From an uncultured Spirochaetales bacterium (GTDB lineage: Bacteria > Spirochaetota > Spirochaetia > Sphaerochaetales > Sphaerochaetaceae): 64,000 nt of DNA. A program made the position numbers and the translations under genes. The notes beneath the pieces were generated by a model, which saw only the letters and a program-made list of their open reading frames with translations, made no database searches and was not told the DNA's origin. The stretch lies in contig CASDRU010000010.1 in assembly GCA_949283305.1 (NCBI GenBank), positions 1-64,000 on the forward strand, in the 5' to 3' direction. This document shows, one piece after another, positions 1-9,079 of the stretch (within the stretch, counting starts at the first letter, position 1; each line of letters begins with the position of its first letter).

Positions 1-140
1 CAAGAGAATTCAAAAGAAGTTAGGATACCTTACTCCTGTTGAATTCAGGAACATGAAACTAAAGGAACTTGAAGCAGAAGAGCAGGTAATCTAGTATTGA
101 AAAAGGGCTTAGTCGTGTCTACTTTCTAGGGGTCAGTCCA
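1..140 (+). mobile_element. Right end of an IS3-family insertion sequence (partial)
   Basis: The window opens inside an insertion sequence. Bases 2-94 encode the C-terminus of an OrfB-type transposase, and 129-140 read GGGGTCAGTCCA, the reverse complement of TGGACTGACCCC, which resembles terminal repeats of IS3/IS150-group elements and ends in CA as that family does. The rest lies to the left of the window, so integrity cannot be judged. The element ends 45 bases before the start of the next lipoprotein gene and may affect its transcription. Confidence 0.6.
2..94 (+). CDS. IS3-family transposase OrfB, C-terminal fragment cut by window edge
   Basis: An open frame runs from base 2 to a TAG at 92-94 and encodes about 30 residues containing KKLGYLTPVEFR. 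That resembles the extreme C-terminus of IS3/IS150 DDE integrase-type transposases (typically a K-L-x-x-x-(S/T)-P-x-(E/Q)-(Y/F) motif) just after the catalytic core. The DDE residues themselves are outside the window, so activity cannot be assessed. The stop lies 35 bases before the inferred right terminal repeat, a normal distance for this family. Confidence 0.6.
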   Translation, partial: KRIQKKLGYLTPVEFRNMKLKELEAEEQVI

Positions 141-185
141 TTCATAATTCATAATTTTGATAAGAAAACAGATGGGAGATTTGCA

Positions 186-2081
186 ATGAAAGCAGTCAGA
201 ACCTTTGTGCTTGTGATAATATCCATCCTTGCCTTCACCTCATGCAATGGTCAGATGCAGACAGGCCGTGATGCGGCCATTACTGTGGAAGTATCAGGGC
301 TGGAGGAACTCAGAGGAACGGCAGAAAATGTTGTTTTCTTGGAGACACGCATCACGCAGGGTACCGAGACAAATAAAGAGGAGCACAATGATTCCTCCAT
401 CACCTTCTACTCCATTGCTTCTGGCAGCTGGAAGATTGATGTCACCGCCTATAAGAAATATAAGGACAATAAGTATGTCATCGCTCAAGGCTCAGCAAGC
501 ATCACTGCCGTGTCAGGAGAAACCAGGACTGCTCGGGTAACACTCAGCGAATTGAACACAGACAAGGACGGCATGATTGTTTTCAGTCTGCACGGAGGAG
601 AGTTTAAAGATGCGAAAATCAATGTCTTGAAAGAAGATAGTCCATATAAAACCCTTGATAATCTGCTGTATGTCGAAGAAGAAGGAAGCATACCTTCTTC
701 TTTCTCCCAGATCTCTCTCCCTGCTGGTTCCTATGACATTAAGATTCTGAATGGAAAAAATGAAGTGCTTTGTGAGACAAAAGGATTCAGGGTCTACGGC
801 ACTCTGACGTCAGAGTACTACAGCTACAAATCAGACAATGACTTCATAGTAAATCCTCTTGCTGTAACAAGAACACCGGAACTGAGACTGGAAGTCGAGA
901 ACCCGGACTCGAAGGTTGCTCTAAATGGGGTGCTGTATGCTGATGTTTCCGTCACAGAAATTGAGAATCCAATCTGCTTCTGGTATCTCAACGGTAAAAA
1001 AATCGAATTTCATGGGAATCAGGGTTTTATCTATTCCCTCCAAAACACAGAATTTAATGAACATGACAAGCTGGTTCTGGCAGTCATTGTCTCGGATGGA
1101 AGTATCAACTGGATTGAACAGAAAGAAGTCACAGTGACAGAAGAGACAGCACTTCCTGACTATGTGAGAATCACAGTCGAGAGCGGGACAGAACTCATCT
1201 GTGGCGAAACCACTCTTAAAGCAAGTATCAACGATTCATATTTTGAACCAGGCACTACCTTCGACTGGTATATGGGAGACACGCAGATTAATTCAACCAG
1301 TCACATAAGCAGTTACGTTGATAACGTAGCGGGAAGGAATCTTGAATTGAAGGTTGTTGCAGAACTCAATGGAGAATCAAAAGAATACGTTGCCAAAGAA
1401 CGCTTTACTGTCAGCCCAGACGTTTACATTGAAGTAGGTAATTTAGCAGAAAGAATTCCGGAAGGATGGACAAGTGCTGTTAAAATCAGCAAAAAACCGG
1501 AATCTCTCGACGTGGAAATTCATGCGAACGAAAAATATGAAGTCAGCCTGGATGAGAATAGCTGTCTTGATTTCAAAGGTGTACCTGCAGGCAAGACCAT
1601 ACTCACATGGGCATGCACGACTGGAGAAGATGAATTCAGCGGCACTATTGACTGGAGTCCTGTCATTGTAGCAAGTGAAGCTATTGCCGAGAAGCCTGCT
1701 GTCACAGAGAACAGCAAATACGACAAACTGAGCAATGAGGAGAAAATCACGCTTGTCGAAAGCCTTAAAATAAAAATCTTCTCAGACACCGAAGAACAAA
1801 AGGAATGGATAATAAATCCGGATGGCTCCTTCTTCAACATTCAGCAGACAATCAAAGGCCATGAAAATGAAGAAGGTGACAAAGAATATGAATACTTCGG
1901 ATTCAAGGTTGATGGATGGCTTGTCTGGGGAACAGCCGCACTTGGCTCTGATTCAAATCTCACCGGTGCTGATATTACAGTTCAGGATGCAGATAAAATC
2001 GTATTCTCAGTCAAACTAGATAATTCCACTGGTAGCTTACTTTTCAATGGCAAATCCCTGGATGAAGGTTCTCTGTCATGA
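186..2081 (+). CDS. Large Ig-like surface lipoprotein, function unknown
   Basis: 631 residues. The N-terminus is a short basic segment, a hydrophobic stretch and a lipobox ending FTSC with Cys20, so signal peptidase II processing and lipid anchoring are expected. The rest is hydrophilic and beta-rich with no enzyme motif that I recognise. Repeated stretches of the type LRLEVENPDSKV...FWYLNGKKIE and VRITVESGTELICGET...FDWYMGDTQI (about residues 230-410) look like tandem Ig/PKD-like folds. The C-terminus ends in a short module, KIVFSVKLDNSTG...FNGKSL, loosely like the tails of the two small lipoproteins near 48-50 kb. GGGAG at 174-178 precedes the ATG. The gene sits directly after the IS end. 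A role in adhesion or glycan binding is only a guess. Confidence 0.8.
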   Translation: MKAVRTFVLVIISILAFTSCNGQMQTGRDAAITVEVSGLEELRGTAENVVFLETRITQGTETNKEEHNDSSITFYSIASGSWKIDVTAYKKYKDNKYVIAQGSASITAVSGETRTARVTLSELNTDKDGMIVFSLHGGEFKDAKINVLKEDSPYKTLDNLLYVEEEGSIPSSFSQISLPAGSYDIKILNGKNEVLCETKGFRVYGTLTSEYYSYKSDNDFIVNPLAVTRTPELRLEVENPDSKVALNGVLYADVSVTEIENPICFWYLNGKKIEFHGNQGFIYSLQNTEFNEHDKLVLAVIVSDGSINWIEQKEVTVTEETALPDYVRITVESGTELICGETTLKASINDSYFEPGTTFDWYMGDTQINSTSHISSYVDNVAGRNLELKVVAELNGESKEYVAKERFTVSPDVYIEVGNLAERIPEGWTSAVKISKKPESLDVEIHANEKYEVSLDENSCLDFKGVPAGKTILTWACTTGEDEFSGTIDWSPVIVASEAIAEKPAVTENSKYDKLSNEEKITLVESLKIKIFSDTEEQKEWIINPDGSFFNIQQTIKGHENEEGDKEYEYFGFKVDGWLVWGTAALGSDSNLTGADITVQDADKIVFSVKLDNSTGSLLFNGKSLDEGSLS

Positions 2082-2247
2082 CTGTAATAATACTAGAGCT
2101 CGTTCATATCTGCCATTTCTGCTATCATTGATTGTTTTTATAAACATCAATAGTTTAAATGGCTCTGATTCTAATTGGTGCTCAGCATTATTTTACACAA
2201 GTCCTAGATATTACAAACTCCCATTACGTTGACTATGCCTACTCTCA

Positions 2248-5200
2248 TCAGGAAGACATAGACTTATTCATCTTATAAACAATGGTAGCATCACATTCAG
2301 CATCCCATAAAGCGGACCAAGTCTCTATCTTCTGTTCACCTTCCTGCCATGGTACATGTATCTCCTGCTCGCTTGTCCATCCGCTGAAAGCTCTTGCTTC
2401 AACGGTATCTATAGTTTCCGGTAACGTAATGCTTTTTATGTTTGTGCAATTTTCGAATGCACGGGTTCCGATGGATTCTACATTTTCAGAGAGCACAAGA
2501 TTATCAAAAGAAAGCTTCTTACATCCCCTGAAAGTGTCACCACCAATTTTTGTAACACGGTCAGGAATATTTATTTTCTCAAGATTTATGCATTCAACAA
2601 AACAGCCAACAAGCTCAAGCGGAACATTACCTTCAGCTACAACTACCTCTATAAGATCCTCACACATATAAAAACTATCAGGAATTATATTCACATTCGC
2701 AGGAATCACTACACGTTCCAGAGGTGTATGCGAGAATGGATGGTACCCTGTACTTTCAAGAGATTCAGGGAATACTACTTCTTTCAAATCGCTTGCTTCA
2801 TAAAAAGCCATTTCAGGTATTTCCTTCGTTCCCTCTCCGAATACTACCTTCTCTATATGAGGAACATAGTTGAAAAAGTACCTGTCTGTTATGCTTGAAG
2901 GAATATATATAGCAGTAAGATAATCAGGAACACTTTCCCTAGACCATTGTCCAAGTTCTGTTACAGGCAGTCCCTTATACTCTGAGGGGATTATATAGAT
3001 TTCAAGAGTATTCTCAATTTCAAAGCTTCCAGTTACTCCAGAAACTTTATAGTGACCTCCATTTTCATCATCTACAAAAATAAAGTTGAATACTCCCCAC
3101 GAAGGTTCATCCTCGTCATCATATATCATCTCAGCACTTTCAACACCTAAATTCCATTCCTTATCCCACAAAGCCCTTGTTTTTCCTTCCTGCCAAGGGA
3201 CCGTAATGCTTCTCAGATTGACACATCCTTCAAATATCCCGCTTCCCATCTCTATTACATTCTCAGGTATTACAATCTCTGAAATAGGAGTATTCGCAAA
3301 CGCAGACCTCCCTATTTCTTCAATATTCTTGCTTATTGTAATTTCTCTGAGATGGGTATCCTTGAAAGCCGTGCTTCCAATTACCTCAAGAGAATCTGGG
3401 AAGACTATTTCCTCAATCGCAAGTCCTTCAAAGGCTGAGTATCCAATACTCTTAAGATTCTGAGAAAGCTGCACTTTCTTGATCTTTGATTCCATGAAAG
3501 CTTCATATCCGATTTTTGTAACAGAATCTGGGATTATAATCTCTGTGGCACCCGTTCCGCTGAATGCTCTATAATCTATTGTTGTAACCTTATCTCCGAG
3601 TGTTATCGATGTGATATTCTCACAGCCATTTATGAATTCTCCTGGAATTACGCTCACATTCACATTTATCTCTGTGAGAGAAGTGCAACCACTGAAGCAG
3701 GCGATTCCGATGGATTCGACACTTTCTGGAATGATTATTTCAGTAAGAGAAACACAGCCTTCAAAACATGAAGATCCAATAGATTCGACGCCTGACGGGA
3801 GAATGATATTTATAAGGGATACGCATGATTCGAATGCACTGCCTCCTATTGTTTTCATCCCATCATTTAATTTAACAGTCTCAAGAGAAGAACAGCCTTC
3901 GAACGCATGAGATTCGATTTTAGCAATATGAGACGGAATCACTACACTCTCAAGGGCTATACATCCACTGAATATCCCTTCTGGAATTACAGTACATTTT
4001 TCACTGAAAGAGACTCTTGAGAGGTTGATACAGTCGGCAAATATATTATCATATCCACTCGTGGGACGATTCTCCAGATTAAGATATGGAACATCAACAG
4101 AGGTAAGTGAATTACACCCTCTGAATGCACAGTTGCCAAGAAAAGAGAGAGAATCATGAAGAATGAGAGATTCAAGCTTCACGCAATCCGAGAAAGCATA
4201 TTCTCCGATATATGTGAGAGTCTCAGGAATACAGACCTCTCTTAACCCGCTTTTCTGGAATGCTCCATAGCCTATCTTTGTGATGTTCTCAAAAGAGAAA
4301 GACTCAAGAGATGTGCATAATTTGAAAAGCTTTTCTGGAATCTCAGTAATAGTATCCGGAAGTGTAATGCTTCTTAATGATTCACAGCCCAAGAACACTT
4401 CTGTTCCAAGAGTCTTTACACTTGCAGGAATATTTATATGTTCAAGATATTTACAATTTTCAAAAGCCTGATCATCTATTATCTCAATTCCCTCCTCAAT
4501 TACCACAGCCTCAAGCTTTGAATACCATAAAGCTCCATTTTTAATTTCTTTCACAGGCAATCCTTTATATTCAGAAGGAATTATGATTTCTGTGATATCC
4601 TCATAACCTTCATTTAACCCTGATACGATATATGCAGTTCCATCTTCATTAAGAGTAAACTCTATTGCCTCCAGATTACCTTCCAAAACAGGCCTCTTGT
4701 CTTCATAACCTACAGGGATATTATCAGATCCAAGCCATGCAGAAGACCATCCATCAGGTCTTTCATTCTCTTTCCATGAAACAATCACATACTTTAGGGA
4801 AGAGCAATCAAGGAAAATATCATTTCCAACAGAAAGTACATTATCCGGTATACGCATGGATTCAAGGGAAGTGCATCCACTGAAAGCCTGAGATCCGATT
4901 GATGTAATCGTGTAAGGAATGCTGCATTCTTTGAGATTTGAGCACATAGAGAATGCCTTACTTGCTATCCCCGTAACACTGCGTCCTTCAATCATGGAAG
5001 GAATAGTTATTCTTGTTTTTGATTTATCAAGCAGTCCAGAAATAATATAAGAATCGCTTTTCTCATCATAAATGAGAGAAAGGCCATCATATTCGCTGAC
5101 AATAAGAGAACCTGAAGAATTCTCCACTGTTGCATCACTTCCATTCCAGTTCTCACTCCAACCCTCAGGAATATTTCCATCATCAATATTGGTCTTTATC

Positions 5201-6324
5201 TCAGTAAGACGCGTGCAGCCTGTGAAAATACTCTCTCCAATTGTTGAAACGTTTGATGGAATCTCGATGGATACCAGTGATGAACAGCCCGAGAATGCCT
5301 CATCTCCAATTATTTCAAGAGAGGATGGAAGCTTTAAATTCTCCAGCTGTTTGCAAGAACTGAAAGCTTTATTCCCGATGCTTCTCACAGAATCTGGAAG
5401 ATTAATCTTTCTTAGATTAATACAGTCTTTGAAAGCGCCCTCTGGGATGGCATTCAGATTTGAATCATCTTCAAATATGACTTCTTTCAGAAGCCCGCAA
5501 TAAGCAAATGCATCCGATGCTATTTCTTCAATTGTTGAAGGAATCCTGATAGACAATATATTACCAGCCAGGCTCACATCGTCAATCCTGATAACTGGAG
5601 AACCCTGATGTACAGAAGGAATCTCGATTTCAGCATCAGTATATCCAAGAGCTAATGCAGCATTGAATATGACGGCCCACGCATTCTTGCCTTCAATTAA
5701 TCTAAAAGTGAATGCGTTCTCAATTCCAGCATCCGGATCAACATATTTCCCAAAGAATTCAAGATTGTCATCTATTCTGTACGCTTTCTCATCAATCGGT
5801 GAAGTGAAATTCTCATAACGATACCATGAAGAAAATTCTAGGCCGTCCTTGCTTTCCGGAGTGAAGAACTCTATCAAAGGACTATTGATCTCATAGAAAC
5901 TTCTTTGCCCTTTTCTTACAGCATATCTGGCAACAGGAGTCCTCACTCCATTTGAAATATCATAAAGCGTGATGAAATAGTAGTCCTCTCTGTCTTTTAC
6001 ATCATCAATTGGACTCCATATGGCATAGAAAACAGTATCTTTTGTAAGTTCATAAGGAAAAGAAACAGGTGTCTCTCCTTCTTTATCCAAAGACCACCCT
6101 GAAAAAGCATATCCACTTCTCAGAGGAACGGTTTTTGGTTCAGTCAATCTGGTATTACTCCTTTCCTGCATGGAATCTACATAGCTCTGATCACTCCAGA
6201 ATGCACCATTGGGATCATATCTGTAGGAGAACATCTCCACACCAGGGAAACAAGATGAGAATATCATGATAATGATTGTGACAAGAAATAATATGAATGG
6301 TTTTCTGAATGCTGTCATTCTCAT
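2248..6324 (-). CDS. BspA-like leucine-rich-repeat surface lipoprotein
   Basis: 1358 residues. The N-terminal signal ends in a lipobox FSSC with Cys25, so it should be a lipid-anchored surface protein. Residues about 60-105 resemble one InlB/Listeria-Bacteroides repeat (SGYAFSGWSLD...DTVFYAIW). From about 235 to the end come several dozen LRR_5 (BspA/TpLRR) repeats of the form AF.GC..L..I.IP..V..IG. They are grouped into four modules: each starts with an F/Y...SG...I.IPSEYKGLPV block and ends with a tryptophan pair such as GWSENW or TWSALW. Family members in Tannerella and Treponema bind host proteins or other bacteria; the ligand here is unknown. AAAGGAG lies 6 bases before the ATG. It converges with the Ig-like lipoprotein gene. 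The 166-base gap between them has an AT-rich hairpin near 2129-2152 but no convincing U-tract. Confidence 0.93.
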   Translation of the reverse strand: MRMTAFRKPFILFLVTIIIMIFSSCFPGVEMFSYRYDPNGAFWSDQSYVDSMQERSNTRLTEPKTVPLRSGYAFSGWSLDKEGETPVSFPYELTKDTVFYAIWSPIDDVKDREDYYFITLYDISNGVRTPVARYAVRKGQRSFYEINSPLIEFFTPESKDGLEFSSWYRYENFTSPIDEKAYRIDDNLEFFGKYVDPDAGIENAFTFRLIEGKNAWAVIFNAALALGYTDAEIEIPSVHQGSPVIRIDDVSLAGNILSIRIPSTIEEIASDAFAYCGLLKEVIFEDDSNLNAIPEGAFKDCINLRKINLPDSVRSIGNKAFSSCKQLENLKLPSSLEIIGDEAFSGCSSLVSIEIPSNVSTIGESIFTGCTRLTEIKTNIDDGNIPEGWSENWNGSDATVENSSGSLIVSEYDGLSLIYDEKSDSYIISGLLDKSKTRITIPSMIEGRSVTGIASKAFSMCSNLKECSIPYTITSIGSQAFSGCTSLESMRIPDNVLSVGNDIFLDCSSLKYVIVSWKENERPDGWSSAWLGSDNIPVGYEDKRPVLEGNLEAIEFTLNEDGTAYIVSGLNEGYEDITEIIIPSEYKGLPVKEIKNGALWYSKLEAVVIEEGIEIIDDQAFENCKYLEHINIPASVKTLGTEVFLGCESLRSITLPDTITEIPEKLFKLCTSLESFSFENITKIGYGAFQKSGLREVCIPETLTYIGEYAFSDCVKLESLILHDSLSFLGNCAFRGCNSLTSVDVPYLNLENRPTSGYDNIFADCINLSRVSFSEKCTVIPEGIFSGCIALESVVIPSHIAKIESHAFEGCSSLETVKLNDGMKTIGGSAFESCVSLINIILPSGVESIGSSCFEGCVSLTEIIIPESVESIGIACFSGCTSLTEINVNVSVIPGEFINGCENITSITLGDKVTTIDYRAFSGTGATEIIIPDSVTKIGYEAFMESKIKKVQLSQNLKSIGYSAFEGLAIEEIVFPDSLEVIGSTAFKDTHLREITISKNIEEIGRSAFANTPISEIVIPENVIEMGSGIFEGCVNLRSITVPWQEGKTRALWDKEWNLGVESAEMIYDDEDEPSWGVFNFIFVDDENGGHYKVSGVTGSFEIENTLEIYIIPSEYKGLPVTELGQWSRESVPDYLTAIYIPSSITDRYFFNYVPHIEKVVFGEGTKEIPEMAFYEASDLKEVVFPESLESTGYHPFSHTPLERVVIPANVNIIPDSFYMCEDLIEVVVAEGNVPLELVGCFVECINLEKINIPDRVTKIGGDTFRGCKKLSFDNLVLSENVESIGTRAFENCTNIKSITLPETIDTVEARAFSGWTSEQEIHVPWQEGEQKIETWSALWDAECDATIVYKMNKSMSS

Positions 6325-6620
6325 CTCCTTTCAATGCTAGAAATTACCTTGCTAAAGATTCATTTAGAGAGAAATCAGATGATGCATTATCCTTAGCCAT
6401 ACAGGTTTTATTCCTCTGTGATTACATTCAAAGTCTAACATGATACATGGCAACAGGAAAGGATTATAAAACCAAAGAACTCAACCATCTGGCGTTAACA
6501 AAAAGATTTATATTTTACAGCATCCATTCAAATCATAAAAAAGACAAAGCATAAAGGCTGAAATCATTTATCAAGTGCCATATCATTATAGGAAGAAAAC
6601 AGAATACGGGGATAAAGAAC
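6325..6620. other. Divergent promoter region without a gene
   Basis: About 300 AT-rich bases separate the divergently transcribed BspA-like and cytidine-deaminase genes. No open frame with a plausible ribosome site is present. A TATCAT-like -10 box lies near 6580 ahead of the deaminase. I see no strong palindrome and cannot assign either promoter confidently. Confidence 0.5.
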
Positions 6621-7010
6621 ATGCTGAATGAAAAAGACTATATACTCATAGAAGAAGCAAGAAAGGCAATTAAAGCAAATTATGACGAAGAACACTACAA
6701 TCATACTGTTGGAGCTGCTGTCTGCTCGAAGAATGGGAAAATATATACAGGTGTGAATATTTTTTCCCTTCATGGAGCATGTGCGGAGCAGATTGCAATC
6801 GGGAATGCAGTTACAAACGGCGAAAGGGAGTTTGAAGCAATAGTTGCTGTAAGAGGAAAAGAAGGGGAAGAAATCATACCGCCTTGCGGAAACTGCCGGC
6901 AGATCCTTCATGATTATATGCCAGAATGCTGCGTCATTATACCTGATGGAAAAGAACTCAGAAAGATCAAGGCAAAAGATCTTCTGCCCTTTGCTTATTC
7001 GTTTGAATGA
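6621..7010 (+). CDS. Cytidine deaminase-family zinc deaminase
   Basis: 129 residues, the usual length of a homotetrameric cytidine deaminase or blasticidin-S deaminase. Cys54-Ala-Glu56 supplies one zinc ligand and the proton-shuttling glutamate; Pro88-Cys89-Gly-Asn-Cys92-Arg-Gln supplies the other two zinc ligands. Three cysteine ligands mark the tetrameric class. The family hydrolyses the amino group of cytidine or deoxycytidine to give uridine; the specificity-loop residues do not let me decide between a nucleoside and a drug-like substrate. A weak GGGGA site lies about 9 bases before the ATG. The gene stands alone between accessory lipoproteins and an RNA-like element. Deaminase function is well supported; the exact substrate is not. 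Confidence 0.88.
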   Translation: MLNEKDYILIEEARKAIKANYDEEHYNHTVGAAVCSKNGKIYTGVNIFSLHGACAEQIAIGNAVTNGEREFEAIVAVRGKEGEEIIPPCGNCRQILHDYMPECCVIIPDGKELRKIKAKDLLPFAYSFE

Positions 7011-7037
7011 ATCTCACATCCAAGGAAAAATAAAAAA

Positions 7038-7122
7038 CCCCACTGCGGACAAAAGGAGGTAAACCGCTATGTGGGGAACAAAAGGAGGTTCGGCAATCAG
7101 GTCTTTCTGCCTGATTCCATGA
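7038..7122 (+). ncRNA. Two-hairpin RNA-like element presenting duplicated Shine-Dalgarno motifs
   Basis: Hairpin 1 pairs CCCCAC (7038-7043) with GTGGGG (7071-7076) and GCGG (7045-7048) with CCGC (7064-7067). Its 15-base loop contains ACAAAAGGAGGT (7049-7060). The same 12-mer recurs at 7078-7089 between the hairpins. Hairpin 2 pairs AATCAGG (7095-7101) with CCTGATT (7110-7116), extended by GG/CC around one bulge. AAAGGAGGT perfectly complements the 16S anti-Shine-Dalgarno tail. The first copy could serve an 17-codon frame at 7069-7122 that covers both hairpins. It may be a leader, the 3' UTR of the upstream deaminase mRNA, or a CsrA-type (GGA-in-loop) or ribosome-binding small RNA. No upstream promoter is convincing. 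Confidence 0.4.
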
Positions 7123-7155
7123 GTACTATATAGGTTTTTCTCATATGTGTAAAGT

Positions 7156-7176
7156 ACTTTTTGAAAAGTTTTTTTT
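7156..7176 (+). terminator. Weak AT-rich intrinsic terminator
   Basis: ACTTT (7156-7160), loop TTGA, AAAGT (7165-7169), then a run of eight T. The stem is short and AT-rich but lies just downstream of the two-hairpin element, so it may define that transcript's 3' end. Confidence 0.45.
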
Positions 7177-7747
7177 AAATATTTTATTTTTAGTTTTTCT
7201 TAATAATTTATAAATTTTTTCATTTAAAATTACAAAATAAGGTTTTTATCACAGAAAATTTTATATTGCTAATTATAATATGTATATTTCTTTATTTTAA
7301 TGTGAAATATAGAAAATTAAATATACCATTCAAGAATTTGTATACAAATATATTAGAGTTAATATCCTTTGTTTCACCCTATCTGGACACCTGCTTTTCA
7401 AAGCCTTTTTCAATAATTAATTCACGTTTTAACGCATCATTTCTGCAAAATTATGAAAGTACTGCAAAACCCTGTTTAATTATTGGCAGAATCTATTTTT
7501 TAATATCAAGAAAATTGAAGTAGACCTTCTGCATTAACGCCCTGAAGGAATGAATATTTTTTAATTAGAATCTGCAACGAGCCTGAATAAAGAGGAATAA
7601 ACAGGAAGAGCCTGCTTAAGCTACAAGACTCCTCAATTCCTGAGAGTGCAGATGTATCCCTGCCCTTTGTATTCAGCTGTCATCCTTTTTTTTTCTGAAG
7701 CAAAAGCGAAAGGGAAGGATGCTGTACCCTCCCCATTTGCTGATATA
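7177..7747. other. AT-rich gene-free gap
   Basis: About 570 bases, very AT-rich to roughly 7500 and then more balanced. An 85-codon open frame at 7266-7523 has no ribosome site and a low-complexity Ile/Phe/Leu/Lys composition, so I do not call it. The part after 7560 is the downstream region of the phosphofructokinase transcript. There, CAGG/CCTG at about 7601-7616 could form a weak minus-strand terminator. I see no repeat array or tRNA. Confidence 0.5.
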
Positions 7748-9079
7748 TTATTTTGTATTCTTCATGCTTGCGGGCTGTCTTGTGTTCTCAAGCACATCAC
7801 GCCAGAGAGATCCTTCGACATCCACATGGCTTCGCTTGGAGACAGCAACCTTTATCGGAAGGTAGACAAACTGGTTGTTCACCCTGCTTGCAATACATCT
7901 TGTCTTTCCTGCCATCGCCGCATGCACAGCATGAGCTCCGAGGCGGGCACAGTAGATTGAGTCATAGCTGTTTGCCGGAGCTGAACGGATTATATATGAT
8001 GGATCAATGTATTTTATTGTTGTCGGTATGCCCTCTTCCTTGAAATATGCATTTATCTTCTCTTTGAGGAAAAGCCCTATATCCTGGTACTTTATGTTTC
8101 CAGATGCGTCTGTCTCTCCAGTTGGAGGAACAAGATCCTGCCCTGCTCCTTCTGCAACAAGGATCACAGCATGCCCTCTGTCGAGTATTCTCCTTCTCAG
8201 GTTTTCCAAAAGCCCGTTCGGCCCATCAAGGTCAAATGGGTTTTCAGGGATGAGACAGAAGTTGACATCCGACTGTGCAAGGGAAGTGTTTGCTGCTATG
8301 AAGCCTGATTCTCTTCCCATGACCTTGACAAGCCCTATTCCGTTTATGCTTGCCTTTGCCTCGACATGCGCTCCGCGCACTGACGGGACAGCACTTGCAA
8401 CAGCTGTATCAAAGCCGAAAGAGGAATCAATGAATGAAAGGTCATTGTCTATTGTCTTCGGAACTCCTACAACAGCAATCTTGAGTCCCCTTTTCTCTAT
8501 CTCTGCTCCAATATCGTCAGAGCCGCGTAGCGTTCCGTCTCCTCCGATTGTGATAAGGATGTTTATGTTCATCCTCTCAAGGCTGTCTACAATCTCCTCA
8601 ACCTGCTTTCCGCCTCCGCGTGCAGAGCCGAGGATTGTTCCTCCCTTTTCCTGGATATCGTCAACAACATCCGGATCAAGAGGAATAAGCGGCCATGGAG
8701 AATTCTCCAGAAGGCCAAGATAACCGTACTGTATTCCTGAAATCCTTCTCACACCATAGCGGTACCAGAGACATCTGACAACTGCCCTTATGACATTATT
8801 GAGGCCCGGACAGATTCCTCCGCATGTGCAGATTGCGGCATGCACATGGCTTGGGTTGAAATATATTTTCTTTCTTGGTCCTGCAAGCTCGAGAGAATCA
8901 AGATGGCGCGGAACATTCATTCCGTTTTCCCTGACTGTATCGAGGTTGTAAAGAATCCTCTGATCATCAGTGACATAATCACTGATTCCATCCCCCTGAC
9001 TGCTGCTCATGCGTATGGGGCTGTTTATCTTTGCCTCTCCAAGGCGTTCAATCTCAAAATCGTAAATCAGTTCGCTCAT
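7748..9079 (-). CDS. 6-phosphofructokinase, clade X (ATP-type active site)
   Basis: 443 residues with an N-terminal extension of about 75 residues, then the phosphofructokinase fold. It phosphorylates fructose 6-phosphate to the 1,6-bisphosphate in glycolysis. Motifs: GGICPGLNN (about 87-95) at the phosphate donor, GGDGTLRG (179-186), PKTIDND (207-213) with catalytic Asp211, and MGRESGF (254-260). Gly in GGDGT is the ATP-type residue, whereas Lys in PKTIDND is common to PPi-dependent and trypanosome-like enzymes. This combination points to the long clade-X ATP enzymes. It is the last gene of an operon: its ATG directly follows the TGA of the HTH gene, and GGAGG lies within that gene's end. 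Confidence 0.9.
   Translation of the reverse strand: MSELIYDFEIERLGEAKINSPIRMSSSQGDGISDYVTDDQRILYNLDTVRENGMNVPRHLDSLELAGPRKKIYFNPSHVHAAICTCGGICPGLNNVIRAVVRCLWYRYGVRRISGIQYGYLGLLENSPWPLIPLDPDVVDDIQEKGGTILGSARGGGKQVEEIVDSLERMNINILITIGGDGTLRGSDDIGAEIEKRGLKIAVVGVPKTIDNDLSFIDSSFGFDTAVASAVPSVRGAHVEAKASINGIGLVKVMGRESGFIAANTSLAQSDVNFCLIPENPFDLDGPNGLLENLRRRILDRGHAVILVAEGAGQDLVPPTGETDASGNIKYQDIGLFLKEKINAYFKEEGIPTTIKYIDPSYIIRSAPANSYDSIYCARLGAHAVHAAMAGKTRCIASRVNNQFVYLPIKVAVSKRSHVDVEGSLWRDVLENTRQPASMKNTK

Noticed and set aside
7266-7523. 85-codon open frame in the AT-rich gap
   Set aside because: No ribosome site, no leaderless promoter, low-complexity composition and no recognisable similarity; typical of chance frames in AT-rich DNA.
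8007-8723. 238-codon frame on the plus strand opposite phosphofructokinase
   Set aside because: A shadow of the real gene: the product is Ser/Pro-rich, has no motif, and the opposite strand encodes a clear enzyme.
7748-9079. Pyrophosphate-dependent phosphofructokinase
   Set aside because: The donor-site motif is GGDGT (Gly), the ATP-type residue; Lys in PKTIDND alone also occurs in ATP-dependent trypanosome-like enzymes.
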